Origin: Myxococcales bacterium
GTDB lineage: Bacteria; Myxococcota_A; Polyangia; Polyangiales; Houyiibacteriaceae
NCBI GenBank assembly: GCA_019637115.1
Contig: JAHBWH010000007.1
Location: 33,573 to 97,572, forward strand
Reading direction: 5' to 3'
Length of the DNA stretch: 64,000 bases
Shown: one piece after another, positions 1 through 7,280 of the stretch
Numbering within the stretch: position 1 is the first letter of the stretch
How the letters are laid out: the number at the start of each line of letters is the position of its first letter
Made by a program: the position numbers and the translations under genes
Notes under the pieces: generated by a model
What the model was told of the DNA's origin: nothing
Database searches by the model: none
What the model saw: the letters and a program-made list of their open reading frames with translations, nothing else

Positions 1-1193
1 ACCAGCACGCCGGAGGCGAAGGTCAGCGCGGCGATGGTGAGGGTGGCGGCCGAGAGCCCGAAGGCGTCCGCGACGATCCCGGCCAGGAGCGCGCCGACGG
101 CGTAGCCCATGTCGCGCCACAGGCGATACACGCCGACGGCCGAGGCGCGCCAGCTCGGGTGGGCGACGTCGCCGATCGCCGCGAGGAGGGTGGGGTAGAC
201 CATCGCGGTGCCGAGGCCGAGCAGCACCGCGCCCGTTGCGAAGAGCGCGAACGTGGAGGCGAGCGCGATGACCACGATGCCGGCCGCCTGCGTCCACATG
301 CCGGCGACGATCAGCCCCTTGCGGCCGATCCTGTCGGACCAGGCGCCGGTCACGAGCTGCGCGAGCCCCCAGACCGCCGGGTAGATGGCCGCGAGCGTGC
401 CGATCTCGGCGAGCGACATGTTCGCGGCAGCGAAGACCAGCGGGAACAGCCCCCAGGCCATGCCGTCGTTGAGGTTGTTGATCATGCCCGCCTGGCTCAC
501 CGACGACAGGTCGGGGTCGGTGAAGCTGGTGCGGGTGATGACCTCGCGCTGCGAGAGCGCGTCGTGGGTGCCCGCGAGCTTCGACTCGTGGGTCACGTGG
601 TGCAGCGTCTCCTTCACCGCGAAGAGCGAGAGCAGCGCGCCGAGGGCCACGAAGCCGACGCCCAGGTAGAAGGGCTGGGGCCGCAGGCCGACCTCGGCCG
701 CGATGAAGCCGGTCGCCAGGGCGGAGAGCGCGACCGCGAAGTAGCCGGCGAACTCGTTGAGCCCCATGGCGAGGCCGCGGTTCTTCGGGCCCGCGAGGTC
801 GATCTTCATGATGACCGTCGTCGACCAGGTGAGCCCCTGGCTGACGCCGAGGAGCACGTTGGCCACGAGGATCCACGACCACGACGGCGCCCACATCAAC
901 AAGAAAGGCACCGGCGCGGCGACCAGCCAGCCGGCGACCAGCACGTGCTTGCGCCCGAAGCGATCGGACCAGCGGCCGGCGAAATAGTTGGTCAGCGCCT
1001 TGGTGACGCCGAAGACGACGATGAACGAGAGGATCGCCGTGCGCGCGGCGAGCTGGAACTCGTCCTCGGCGATGGCGGGCAGGATGCTGCGCTCCATCCC
1101 GACCATGGCGCCGACGAAGGCGTTGACGACGACGAGCAACGAGAACTGGGCCCAGTTCTCGCGGAGACCGAGCTGGACGGCGGGCTTGCTCAT
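1..1193 (-). CDS. MFS transporter, C-terminus beyond the window
   Basis: About 397 residues are visible and the C-terminus lies off the left edge. The translation has the alternating hydrophobic segments of a 12-TM major facilitator. It carries two copies of the cytoplasmic loop motif, WSDRFGRK in the first half and WSDRIGRKG in the second, which mark the 6+6 MFS repeat. It should be an inner-membrane proton-coupled exporter. The ATG overlaps the stop of the upstream ArsR-rhodanese gene by ATGA, so the two are co-translated. A partner ArsR-type repressor with a rhodanese domain suggests a metal(loid), sulfur or other toxic substrate, but the substrate cannot be read from sequence. Confident as MFS. 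Confidence 0.9.
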   Translation of the reverse strand, partial: MSKPAVQLGLRENWAQFSLLVVVNAFVGAMVGMERSILPAIAEDEFQLAARTAILSFIVVFGVTKALTNYFAGRWSDRFGRKHVLVAGWLVAAPVPFLLMWAPSWSWILVANVLLGVSQGLTWSTTVIMKIDLAGPKNRGLAMGLNEFAGYFAVALSALATGFIAAEVGLRPQPFYLGVGFVALGALLSLFAVKETLHHVTHESKLAGTHDALSQREVITRTSFTDPDLSSVSQAGMINNLNDGMAWGLFPLVFAAANMSLAEIGTLAAIYPAVWGLAQLVTGAWSDRIGRKGLIVAGMWTQAAGIVVIALASTFALFATGAVLLGLGTAMVYPTLLAAIGDVAHPSWRASAVGVYRLWRDMGYAVGALLAGIVADAFGLSAATLTIAALTFASGVL

Positions 1194-1852
1194 GCGGGGA
1201 CTGCTGCGGCGTCGAGGCTGTAGACGGAGACGTCGCTGCGGCGCGCGTCGAAGCCGAGCTCGCGCAGCCGCCGGACGGCTTCGGCCGAGAGCGTGCAGAA
1301 CGGCCCCCGGCAGTAGGCGACGATGGTGCGGTCCTGCGGGAGGTCGCCGAGCCGCGACTCGAGCAGCGGCAGCGGCACCGAGAGCGCGCCGGGCAGGTGC
1401 CCCTCGGCGAACTCACGTTCCGGGCGCACGTCGAGCAGCGTCACGTCGTGGGCGCGCAGCCGCTCGAGCAGCGTGTCCCGATCGACCGGCTCGAGACCCG
1501 CCGGGTCGTCGAAGAACTCCCGCGTCAGCTTCTCGAGCCCCGCGATGTGCCGAGTGGCGACGGCCTGGAGGTGCACGAGCAGGCGCGCGACGTCCGCGCT
1601 GGCCATCGAGTAGACGACGTGCAGGCCGTCGCGCTCGGCGGAGACGAGCTGGGGGCGCTTGAGCGCCTGCAAGTGGTGCGAGGTGTTCGCCACCGACTGG
1701 TCGATCTCGCCGGCGAGCACTTCCACCGTCCGCGGCGCCTGGGCGAGCAGCTCCAGGATCTCGAGCCGCGCCGGGCTCGACAGCGCCTTCCCGACCTCGG
1801 CGAGGTGGGCGTAGGCGGCGTTCTTGAAGGTTCGTGACTTGGACTTCGACAC
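1190..1852 (-). CDS. ArsR-family repressor fused to a rhodanese domain
   Basis: 220 aa, GTG start at 1852. Residues 15-95 form an ArsR winged helix (ALSSPARLEILELLA, then the recognition helix region SVANTSHHLQALK). Residues 115-215 form a rhodanese domain (LLDVRPEREFAEGHLPGA) with the catalytic-loop cysteine in YCRGPFC. ArsR-rhodanese fusions are known one-component regulators in which the rhodanese cysteine may hold persulfide or metal(loid). It probably represses itself and the overlapping MFS gene from the palindrome just upstream at 1875-1892. I see no classic ArsR metal-binding CxC box in the HTH, so sensing may reside in the rhodanese cysteines. Confidence 0.93.
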   Translation of the reverse strand: MSKSKSRTFKNAAYAHLAEVGKALSSPARLEILELLAQAPRTVEVLAGEIDQSVANTSHHLQALKRPQLVSAERDGLHVVYSMASADVARLLVHLQAVATRHIAGLEKLTREFFDDPAGLEPVDRDTLLERLRAHDVTLLDVRPEREFAEGHLPGALSVPLPLLESRLGDLPQDRTIVAYCRGPFCTLSAEAVRRLRELGFDARRSDVSVYSLDAAAVPA

Positions 1853-1874
1853 GTCGTTCTCGTGGTATCAAGTG

Positions 1875-1892
1875 TTCAAGCGATGGCTTGAA
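1875..1892 (-). promoter_or_regulatory. Probable ArsR operator palindrome
   Basis: Perfect inverted repeat TTCAAGC-GATG-GCTTGAA (7-bp arms, 4-bp spacer), 22 bp upstream of the GTG start of the ArsR-rhodanese gene. ArsR/SmtB dimers usually bind AT-containing dyads with TTCAA/TTGAA half-sites, so this is the natural autoregulatory operator. No convincing -35/-10 pair can be fixed around it. Confidence 0.7.
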
Positions 1893-2121
1893 TAAGGCGG
1901 CGGTGAGGGAAGTCAACCCGGGCCGGCCTGCATCAGAGGCTGCTGGAGGAGCACCGCTTCGACTGCAGCACCGATGCTCGACGACCTCGCGCGCACTGCG
2001 CTCACGCTGAGTCGGCTGCGCATGTCGCGGACGTGAATCGAATGTGAACGCGGTGCGTGCACAATCTCTGCGCGGACCAGGGACTCGGGTCACCCGACGA
2101 GCTTCCGAGCATCGGACGCGA

Positions 2122-2754
2122 TCAATCGTCCGGATCGCGGTGCCCGACCGCGTCCTCGTCGACCCAGTCCTCCTCCTCCCAGCTCATGCCCTTGCGGCCG
2201 GGTACCTTGCGGGTCGGCCCAGCCTCGTAGAGGCGGCACGAGAGCGGACCGTAGCAGAAGGTCTCCGTCCGGTAGCGCTTCTGGCTCGGGTTCCAGTGGT
2301 CGACGATCATCTCCACGGCCATGAGCGCACCCCAGATGCAGCTCTGGCACGAGGTGTCGTACGTGCGCGCCGCGAGCCGCCGGTGCCCGCGCTCGCGGTA
2401 GACCGGCAGCGCCGGGGCAAGGCCGTGCCACGGCGGCGGCACGCTCGGGTCTCCGGCGGCGCGAGCCAGCACGCGCAGCTTGCTCGCTTTGTAGACCTCG
2501 GCGGTCTCGAGCCGGGGATCGGCGACGGGCTCGCCCTCGCCGCTCACCGTGTCGCCTGTCTGGAAGCCGTGCTTGGCCTGCGCGGCTTCGCCGATCGCGA
2601 TCGAGACCTCGCGCGCCTCGTCGCCGACCGTCCCACGGACGCGCAGGACGTAGCCCTGGTAGGTGTGGCTCCGCTGGTCGAACGATCGCGTGAGCCGGAT
2701 GCGCGGCTGCACCGAGGTGACGACGCCGCTCCATGCGATCTTACCTGCGCTCAT
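2122..2754 (-). CDS. Hypothetical protein with a CxxC motif
   Basis: 210 aa. The ATG at 2754 is chosen because GGAGGAAG lies just upstream; a longer frame to 3045 has poor coding character. The N-terminal half is predicted beta-rich (KIAWSGVVTSVQPRIRL, YQGYVLRVRG, VSIAIGEAA), like an OB or barrel fold. The second half has a CxxC (TSCQSCIWGA), a cysteine pair (FCYGPLSCRLY) and an acidic tail. The spaced cysteines suggest metal binding. I do not recognise the family and assign no function. It lies downstream of the TPR gene on the same strand with a 187-bp gap that shows no other feature. Confidence 0.72.
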   Translation of the reverse strand: MSAGKIAWSGVVTSVQPRIRLTRSFDQRSHTYQGYVLRVRGTVGDEAREVSIAIGEAAQAKHGFQTGDTVSGEGEPVADPRLETAEVYKASKLRVLARAAGDPSVPPPWHGLAPALPVYRERGHRRLAARTYDTSCQSCIWGALMAVEMIVDHWNPSQKRYRTETFCYGPLSCRLYEAGPTRKVPGRKGMSWEEEDWVDEDAVGHRDPDD

Positions 2755-2941
2755 GAGTCTTCCTCCCCGCCTTTCCATGGATTGCTGGGCAGCCGCGCCG
2801 CGAGCTCGTCGCGCGTAGTGGGGCTGCCCCCTCGATGTCCACGTTGCCCGCGGAGTGAAAACCATCTCGATGGGTGGGGCGCGGTCACGACGCCATCTTC
2901 TTCTGGAGTCGGCGCACCTCTCCAGCATTACGCGAGAACCA

Positions 2942-3952
2942 TTAGTGCAGGCTCTCGCGATGCTTGGCGCCCACAGCAACCTCGTGTGCCCACATCTCTT
3001 CCCAGCCTCGCCCGTGGCGGACGTCGTCCCAACACCAACGCACACCCTGGTTGTCGTTCGGGTTCAGCGACAGGATGCGCTCGAACACCTGCTCTGCCTC
3101 CGCGAGCCTGCCGAGACGCCAGAGGCAGAGCCCGTAGCCGTGCAAGCAGCGAAGGAACGGCCGGTTGTAGATCCGTCCCCAGACCAGCACGCCGTCGAAG
3201 CCTGGTGGAAGCGACAGCTCGCCGATCCGGATCCCGATCTCGTAGTGGATCATCGCCCGCGTCGCGGACCGGTCGAACTCGAGGTTGCCGAGGTGAGCAT
3301 GCGCGTCGATGCAGCGAACGTCCGTGCCGAGCAGATCCATCAAGAGCTCGCGAGCCCCTTCGTGGTCCCCCGCCGCCGCGAGGTCGGCGGCGTCGCACGT
3401 CAGGTCCTCGTCGTCGTCCCGGCCCGGGAACGCACCCCAGGCGATCGGATCCATCTCGAACCAAGCGCGAGGCTTCGCCGTCAGCTTCCTCCAGAGGGGC
3501 GCGTAGGGATCGGGGCTTCGGTATGGTTCGTAGGCGGACCGCAGGTCTTGGAGGTCGCCGCCCTCGAGCGGAAGCGGAACGAGGCCGAGCTTGTCGACGG
3601 CGATGCGCAGGTTCTCGACCCGGCCGGCCGCGTAGGCGTCACCGCGCCACGTCCACCTCTTCTCGATGACGAGCGTGACGAGGTGCCCCGGCACGACCTC
3701 CCGCGCGTCCCGCGACCGGAACGTGATCTGTCCCTCCTCGCCGAGGATGCGGACCCGCGCAGACTGCTGGTTCACCTTGAGTACGGCCGCGTCGGCGCGC
3801 ACGGGTGAGGAGGCGCTCTCGCCTGCGTCGTCGTGCAGGCCAAGCAAGGTGGCCCGCTCGCGCATCACGTGGACGCGCGCGGCGGTGTAGGACTCGCCAG
3901 TCTTCGCCTGACGGTCACGGATAATTCGCTTCAGATCTCGATGGGCGGTCAT
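2942..3952 (-). CDS. TPR-containing protein
   Basis: 336 aa. The ATG at 3952 is preceded by GAGGAGAAC, which decides it over a longer Arg-rich extension. Residues 1-40 (DLKRIIRDRQAKTGESYTAA) look like a short basic N-terminal helix. The C-terminal 100 residues hold at least one clear tetratricopeptide unit (GYGLCLWRLGRLAEAEQVFE, followed by LNPND) and helical repeats before it. TPR proteins are scaffolds for protein contacts, and the partner is unknown. The middle region is rich in Asp and Trp and not assignable. It is not obviously part of an operon with the next gene downstream. Confidence 0.78.
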   Translation of the reverse strand: MTAHRDLKRIIRDRQAKTGESYTAARVHVMRERATLLGLHDDAGESASSPVRADAAVLKVNQQSARVRILGEEGQITFRSRDAREVVPGHLVTLVIEKRWTWRGDAYAAGRVENLRIAVDKLGLVPLPLEGGDLQDLRSAYEPYRSPDPYAPLWRKLTAKPRAWFEMDPIAWGAFPGRDDDEDLTCDAADLAAAGDHEGARELLMDLLGTDVRCIDAHAHLGNLEFDRSATRAMIHYEIGIRIGELSLPPGFDGVLVWGRIYNRPFLRCLHGYGLCLWRLGRLAEAEQVFERILSLNPNDNQGVRWCWDDVRHGRGWEEMWAHEVAVGAKHRESLH

Positions 3953-4140
3953 CGTCGTTCTCCTCGCTCCGCGCCGCCTCGGCCCCCGCCCTCGGCTGCG
4001 CAGCGAAAAGATCACGCGACGAGCGAACCGGAGGAGTGTGCTCCCCTTTGCCCCGGTCGAGCGATCCCGCGGGGGTGGATCCATCGGGGTTCGGCGTCGG
4101 TGCCGCCGTCCCCGAAAATCCCACAGGCCCGCCGGTGCCG

Positions 4141-4251
4141 TCAACGCCTTCGCGATCTACGCCTCGGAGGTGCGCAGGCGGGCGCCCTGCCGCAGGTCGG
4201 GCCGCTGCGCACCTTGTCCCGGTCGATGTCGATCTTCTGCTTCCGAATCAT
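4141..4251 (-). CDS. Short ORF coupled to the pRiA4b-like gene (probable remnant)
   Basis: 36 aa. The ATG at 4251 overlaps the stop of the upstream gene by ATGA, which is the only reason to list it. It starts MIRKQKIDIDRDKV and then becomes Arg/Ala/Pro-rich, as expected of out-of-frame GC-rich DNA. It is probably the surviving 5' end of a longer gene lost by deletion. The 189 bp between this ORF and the TPR start hold no other feature I can support. Confidence 0.3.
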   Translation of the reverse strand: MIRKQKIDIDRDKVRSGPTCGRAPACAPPRRRSRRR

Positions 4252-4811
4252 CGGTCGAACTCCGCCTTCGTCTTCGCGAGGTCGAACGCATCAGGCCGCC
4301 AACCCTCGAGCCACTCAGCGAGCCCGTCGGGGTCGTCGTCGTAGGTGTCCTCGCCGGTCTCGACGAAGTGGACCATCCGCTCGTAGCCAGGCGTCCCGCC
4401 GCAGTCCTCCGGCGGCGCGGCCCGCTGTCCATCGAGGAGCCGGCGCTTGAACGCCTCGTTGTCCGAGCGCACCGCGATGAGCTTCACGTCGTGAGCCCAG
4501 TCGTCGCCGAAGTCGTAGACATACTCGCACCACTCCACGACCCTGCTGCCGGTGAAGTAGGTGCTGAGCTTGACGGTCTTCGCGTTGGGCGTCGGGCGAT
4601 CGTACTCCTCGCCACCAGGTAGCCCCGCGATGGGACGGCCCCGATAGGTGGGTAGCCGGAACTCCCAGAGGTGGCTCTCCTGCCAGCCGAAGCTCTGCTG
4701 AATCGCTTGGTGGAGCTGCGCGAAGGTCGAGGTGGTGCGGAGCAGGAAGCGCCGCCAGATCCGCGGCTGGATCTCCTGCAAGGAGACTTCGAATTCGTAG
4801 TACTTCGGCAT
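4248..4811 (-). CDS. Plasmid pRiA4b ORF-3 family protein
   Basis: 187 aa, start MPKYYEFEV at 4811. It matches the pRiA4b ORF-3 / IS1096 TnpR-like family by its hallmarks: IQPRIWRRFLL near residue 15, FAQLHQAIQQSFGW, HLWEF, YVYDFGDDWAH and the C-terminal CGGTPGYE. The family is small, frequently mobile-element associated and without an established biochemical activity. No strong Shine-Dalgarno sequence is seen before the ATG. It sits just 3' of broken AbiE genes, consistent with repeated insertion at this locus. Confidence 0.88.
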   Translation of the reverse strand: MPKYYEFEVSLQEIQPRIWRRFLLRTTSTFAQLHQAIQQSFGWQESHLWEFRLPTYRGRPIAGLPGGEEYDRPTPNAKTVKLSTYFTGSRVVEWCEYVYDFGDDWAHDVKLIAVRSDNEAFKRRLLDGQRAAPPEDCGGTPGYERMVHFVETGEDTYDDDPDGLAEWLEGWRPDAFDLAKTKAEFDR

Positions 4812-4819
4812 CGGTCGAT

Positions 4820-5043
4820 TCAGTCCGGCTGAGGGGTGGGCGGGCTCGCCGGCGTCGTCCAGCGCCAGGCGGTGGGCTCCCACGCCACGCCGCGCCGCCA
4901 GACCCGGCGAGGACGTGGGTCCAAGAACGCGCGCGCCGCCTCGAAGGCGTCGACGAGCGTCGGCCAGCGCAGCTTGTCTTCCCGCACGATGATGGCGTGG
5001 GAGCTACCCACGTGTCGGGCGGCGTAGGGAGACCTTGGGTCAT
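4820..5043 (-). pseudogene. Truncated, frameshifted AbiEii-type remnant (start plus C-terminal end)
   Basis: An ATG at 5043 overlaps the stop of the broken AbiEi gene (ATGA), the normal AbiEi-AbiEii arrangement. The initial frame (MTQGLP) soon loses sense. A second frame reads AIIVREDKLRWPTLVDAFEA and ends in a toxin-like C-terminal stretch (ARAFLDP). The nucleotidyltransferase core (GG...DxD) is missing, so this is a toxin gene with its middle deleted. Assignment to AbiEii rests on position and on the typical C-terminal pattern, and is moderately certain. Confidence 0.5.
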
Positions 5044-5487
5044 CGCTCGAGACCTCCGAAGGGCGTGAGCGCGGCCTCGACGGCGGCGATCTCGCGACCC
5101 ACGACCAGCCCGCGGTCGAGTGCATCGAGGGCGGCGCCCCAGAGCAGCTCGGGCGACAGGTGCTCCGCGGCGCAGTCCTCGAGCGTCCGCAGCGGAGCCG
5201 TCGCTGGCACAGGGCCGAACCATCGCCGCTCGCTCTCGGCGACGTCGGCGTAGTGGAGGATGACGCCGTCTGGCACGCGGAGCCGCCGCTGGCGCCATGC
5301 CTCGGGAACCGTGAGGTGCACCTACGAGGGGAGGACGTCGGAGAGGTCATGCAGAGCGAGCGCAGTCTGGTGGGAGAAGACGCCCTCCTGCTCCGACCAG
5401 ACCCAGACCACCGTGAGATCCTCGTGGTCTCCCGCGGGGAAGTGCACGAGTCGGTACACGCCGCGTCGCACGCGGACCATGCGCCGA
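5040..5487 (-). pseudogene. AbiEi-family antitoxin remnant with an in-frame stop
   Basis: It reads RVRRGVYRLVHFP, then HDLSDVLPS, an in-frame TAG at 5322-5324, and continues in the same frame with VHLTVPEAWRQRRLRVPDG to a stop at 5040. The intact relative at 11059-11649 has the same blocks (VRRGVYRLVHFP, HDLSDVLP, KHVHLTVPE), so the break is a clean nonsense change. The N-terminal winged helix is missing: the frame is replaced upstream of about 5487 by an AbiEii fragment. AbiEi proteins repress the operon and neutralise AbiEii nucleotidyltransferase toxins; this copy should be dead. Confidence 0.72.
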
Positions 5488-5761
5488 TCTTCACGACCAG
5501 GCGCTCGACGGCCACCGGGTCGTTGTCGGTCCGCAGGGGCAGCAGATCCACGTCGCGCGTGGCTCGGCGTAGGTCGAGGGCGGCCAGCAGCAGCCCGCCG
5601 CTCGTCGTGTTGTGAGCGGATGAGGCGGCGGAGGAAGCTCTCGAGGACGTAGAGCTGAAGCAGCTCGGCGGTGGCGCGCTTCTGCGCTCGCGCGAGGCGC
5701 TGGAGCGCGAGGTGCCGGGAGCCCGCGAGGTCGGCGTGGGTGGGGTGGGTTTCGGCGTCAC
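5488..5761 (-). pseudogene. AbiEii-type nucleotidyltransferase N-terminal fragment, frameshifted
   Basis: A GTG at 5761 overlaps the stop of the 62-aa ORF upstream. One frame reads LARAQKRATAELLQLYVLES and LRRLIRS, the usual N-terminal helices of AbiEii toxins. Another frame then picks up LLLAALDLRRATRDVDLLPL, containing the substrate-pocket DVD. The stretch that should link them (a VLKGG-like motif) is missing about 10 nt, giving the shift, and a second shift is needed near the start. It ends abruptly against AbiEi sequence near 5487. It is non-functional. Confidence 0.65.
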
Positions 5762-5946
5762 GAGAGGATCCTGAGGGCCTGCAGGAGGGAAGGCTCGACC
5801 TTGGGGAAGCTCCGGGCCATTGCGAGGAGATCAGCAAAGACGAACCGGAGCAAGTGCGACGCCCGCACCCGATCGCACCACCGAGCCACCACGCCGGTTG
5901 TGTTTGGGTCGAATTGGGGGTTGCGTTTGGGTCGTTTGGGGGCCAT
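5758..5946 (-). CDS. Small basic ORF upstream of the AbiEii fragment
   Basis: 62 aa, ATG at 5946, stop overlapping the GTG of the AbiEii fragment (GTGA). The N-terminus is Lys/Arg/Pro-rich (PKRPKRNPQFDPNT) and the rest looks like an amphipathic helical protein (LLRFVFADLLAMARSFPKVE). The coupling argues that it is real and perhaps a partner of the toxin. I do not recognise a family. Two direct repeats of GTTTGGGTCG (5902-5911 and 5925-5934) lie within its 5' end, so the start could be further in. Confidence 0.4.
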   Translation of the reverse strand: MAPKRPKRNPQFDPNTTGVVARWCDRVRASHLLRFVFADLLAMARSFPKVEPSLLQALRILS

Positions 5947-5978
5947 GCTCTGAGTGTCGAGTGAAATGAGGTCGAGCC

Positions 5979-6482
5979 ATGCCCAGTTCCGCAGCAGTCG
6001 CATTCGAAGAGTCGGTACGCCGCATGACCCCAGTCGCGGCGCCCGAGGACCAACGCGAGAGCGTGGCGGCCTTGATGCAGCTGCTCAAGCACGTCACGTC
6101 CGATCTGCCGGAGGAGGCGGCCTACAAGCTGGTGAGTCCGACGAGGGAGGTCATCGAGCTGCCTCAGTCGGTGCTCCTCCTGCTGGAGCGGATCATCGAG
6201 GTCCTCGCCCGGGGCGACGCGCTCACCATCGTGCCCATCGCCAAAGAGCTCACCACGCAGCAGGCCGCGAGCATCCTCAACGTGTCGCGTCAGTACGTGG
6301 TGCGGCTGCTCGACGACGGTCGCATCCCGTACCGCAGAACGGGGACTCACCGCCGTGTTCGCATGGATGACCTCCTGGCCTACAAGCGGCAGCGCGACCG
6401 CGACCGCATGGCCTCGCTCGACGACCTGTCGCGCCTCAGTCAGGAGTTCGGGGGCTACGAGGAGATCCCTGGGGACGACTGA
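5979..6482 (+). CDS. Excisionase-type HTH antitoxin of a PIN toxin pair
   Basis: 167 aa. ATG at 5979 with GAGGT seven bases upstream. The N-terminal 80 residues are helical. Residues 90-135 form an excisionase/MerR-type HTH (LTTQQAASILNVSRQYVVRL, LDDGRIPYRRTGTHRRVRM, DDLLAYK). The acidic C-terminal tail (LSQEFGGYEEIPGDD) is the likely toxin-neutralising segment. It is coupled to the PIN gene by TGATG. This HTH/PIN two-gene layout is a known VapBC-like toxin-antitoxin type, with the HTH protein acting as repressor and antitoxin. Confidence 0.85.
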   Translation: MPSSAAVAFEESVRRMTPVAAPEDQRESVAALMQLLKHVTSDLPEEAAYKLVSPTREVIELPQSVLLLLERIIEVLARGDALTIVPIAKELTTQQAASILNVSRQYVVRLLDDGRIPYRRTGTHRRVRMDDLLAYKRQRDRDRMASLDDLSRLSQEFGGYEEIPGDD

Positions 6483-7048
6483 TGGTTCCAGCGCCATTCC
6501 GCGTCGTCCTCGACGCCAACGTCCTGTTCCCGTTCACTGTGCGCGACACGCTCCTGCGCGCCGCGGCGCTCGGGATGTACCAAGTTCACTGGTCCGAGGA
6601 GATCCTCGCCGAGGCGACTCGCAACTTGATCGCCACTGGCCGGATGAACGACGAGCAGGCCGCGCACCTCATGGCCGCGATGCGCAACGCCTTCCCTGAA
6701 GCGCTCGTCCGAGGTCACGAGGAACTCACCGGGTCGATGCCCAACGAGGAGAAGGACCGACATGTTGCGGCGGTGGCGGTGAAGGCCGGCGCCCAGGTTG
6801 TCGTCACCAGCAACCTCAAAGATTTCCACCCCATGCCGGACGGCGTCGAGGCCCAGAGCCCCGACGACTTTCTGCTCGATCTCTTCGATCTCGCTCCCCA
6901 TGAGATGGTCGAGTTGCTGCGGCGGCAAGCAGCCGCGCTGAAGCGACCTGCGGCTCGTGGAGGAGCGGTTCGACGAGGCGCGCGCGCGGCTCGGCGTCGG
7001 GGCAGGGCGTCCTCGCCCCGTGCTCGGGGAGCTCAGCGCGGAGGCTAA
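6482..7048 (+). CDS. PIN-domain RNase toxin with a replaced 3' end
   Basis: 188 aa as read. PIN-fold acidic residues are visible: VVLDANVLFPF near residue 10, EEILAEATRNL near 43, and NEEKDRHVAAVAVKAGAQ near 90 with VVVTSNLKDF. These suggest a Mg-dependent single-stranded RNA nuclease. Up to about residue 155 (EMVELLRRQAAALKRP) the protein is normal. After that it runs into an Arg/Ala/Gly-rich tail that is antisense to an AbiEii remnant, so the natural C-terminus was lost by a deletion or insertion near 6945. The core acidic residues are intact, so activity is possible. It pairs with the upstream HTH antitoxin. Confidence 0.82.
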   Translation: MVPAPFRVVLDANVLFPFTVRDTLLRAAALGMYQVHWSEEILAEATRNLIATGRMNDEQAAHLMAAMRNAFPEALVRGHEELTGSMPNEEKDRHVAAVAVKAGAQVVVTSNLKDFHPMPDGVEAQSPDDFLLDLFDLAPHEMVELLRRQAAALKRPAARGGAVRRGARAARRRGRASSPRARGAQRGG

Positions 7049-7094
7049 GGCTGCACCGCGCCGCTTCGCCCAGAATCGCCACGCCGCCGCGCTC

Positions 7095-7235
7095 GATCAT
7101 GAGGTCGAGGTCCTCGGAGAGGCGCTCGATGATCCCGAAGCCCTTCGAGAGGCTTGCCGCCCTTGAACCAGATGGCGAGCTCGGTCTCGTGCAGCGCCCA
7201 CAGGCTGTGGGTGATCCAGTCCCCGCACCCTCACG
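7095..7235 (-). pseudogene. AbiEii-type toxin fragment, frameshifted
   Basis: One minus-strand frame reads DWITHSLWALHETELAIWF, leading into KGG. A second continues SLSKGFGIIERLSEDLDLMI, leading into ERG. Together these make the nucleotidyltransferase core of an AbiEii/PF08843 toxin (KGGTSLSK...SEDLDL) with a small deletion where the GGT-S should be. There is no start or C-terminus. It is wedged between the altered PIN gene and the HIT-helicase remnant. Confidence 0.7.
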
Positions 7236-7280
7236 AAGGTCACCACGCGTTCCCAGCGTCCGAATGTACACTCGGTCGAC

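Noticed and set aside
2055..2068. 14-base identity (GCGTGCACAATCTC) to a stretch in the DUF1016 gene at 12409-12422
   Set aside because: Only 14 bases and the flanks do not align as protein or DNA, so chance is the simplest explanation.
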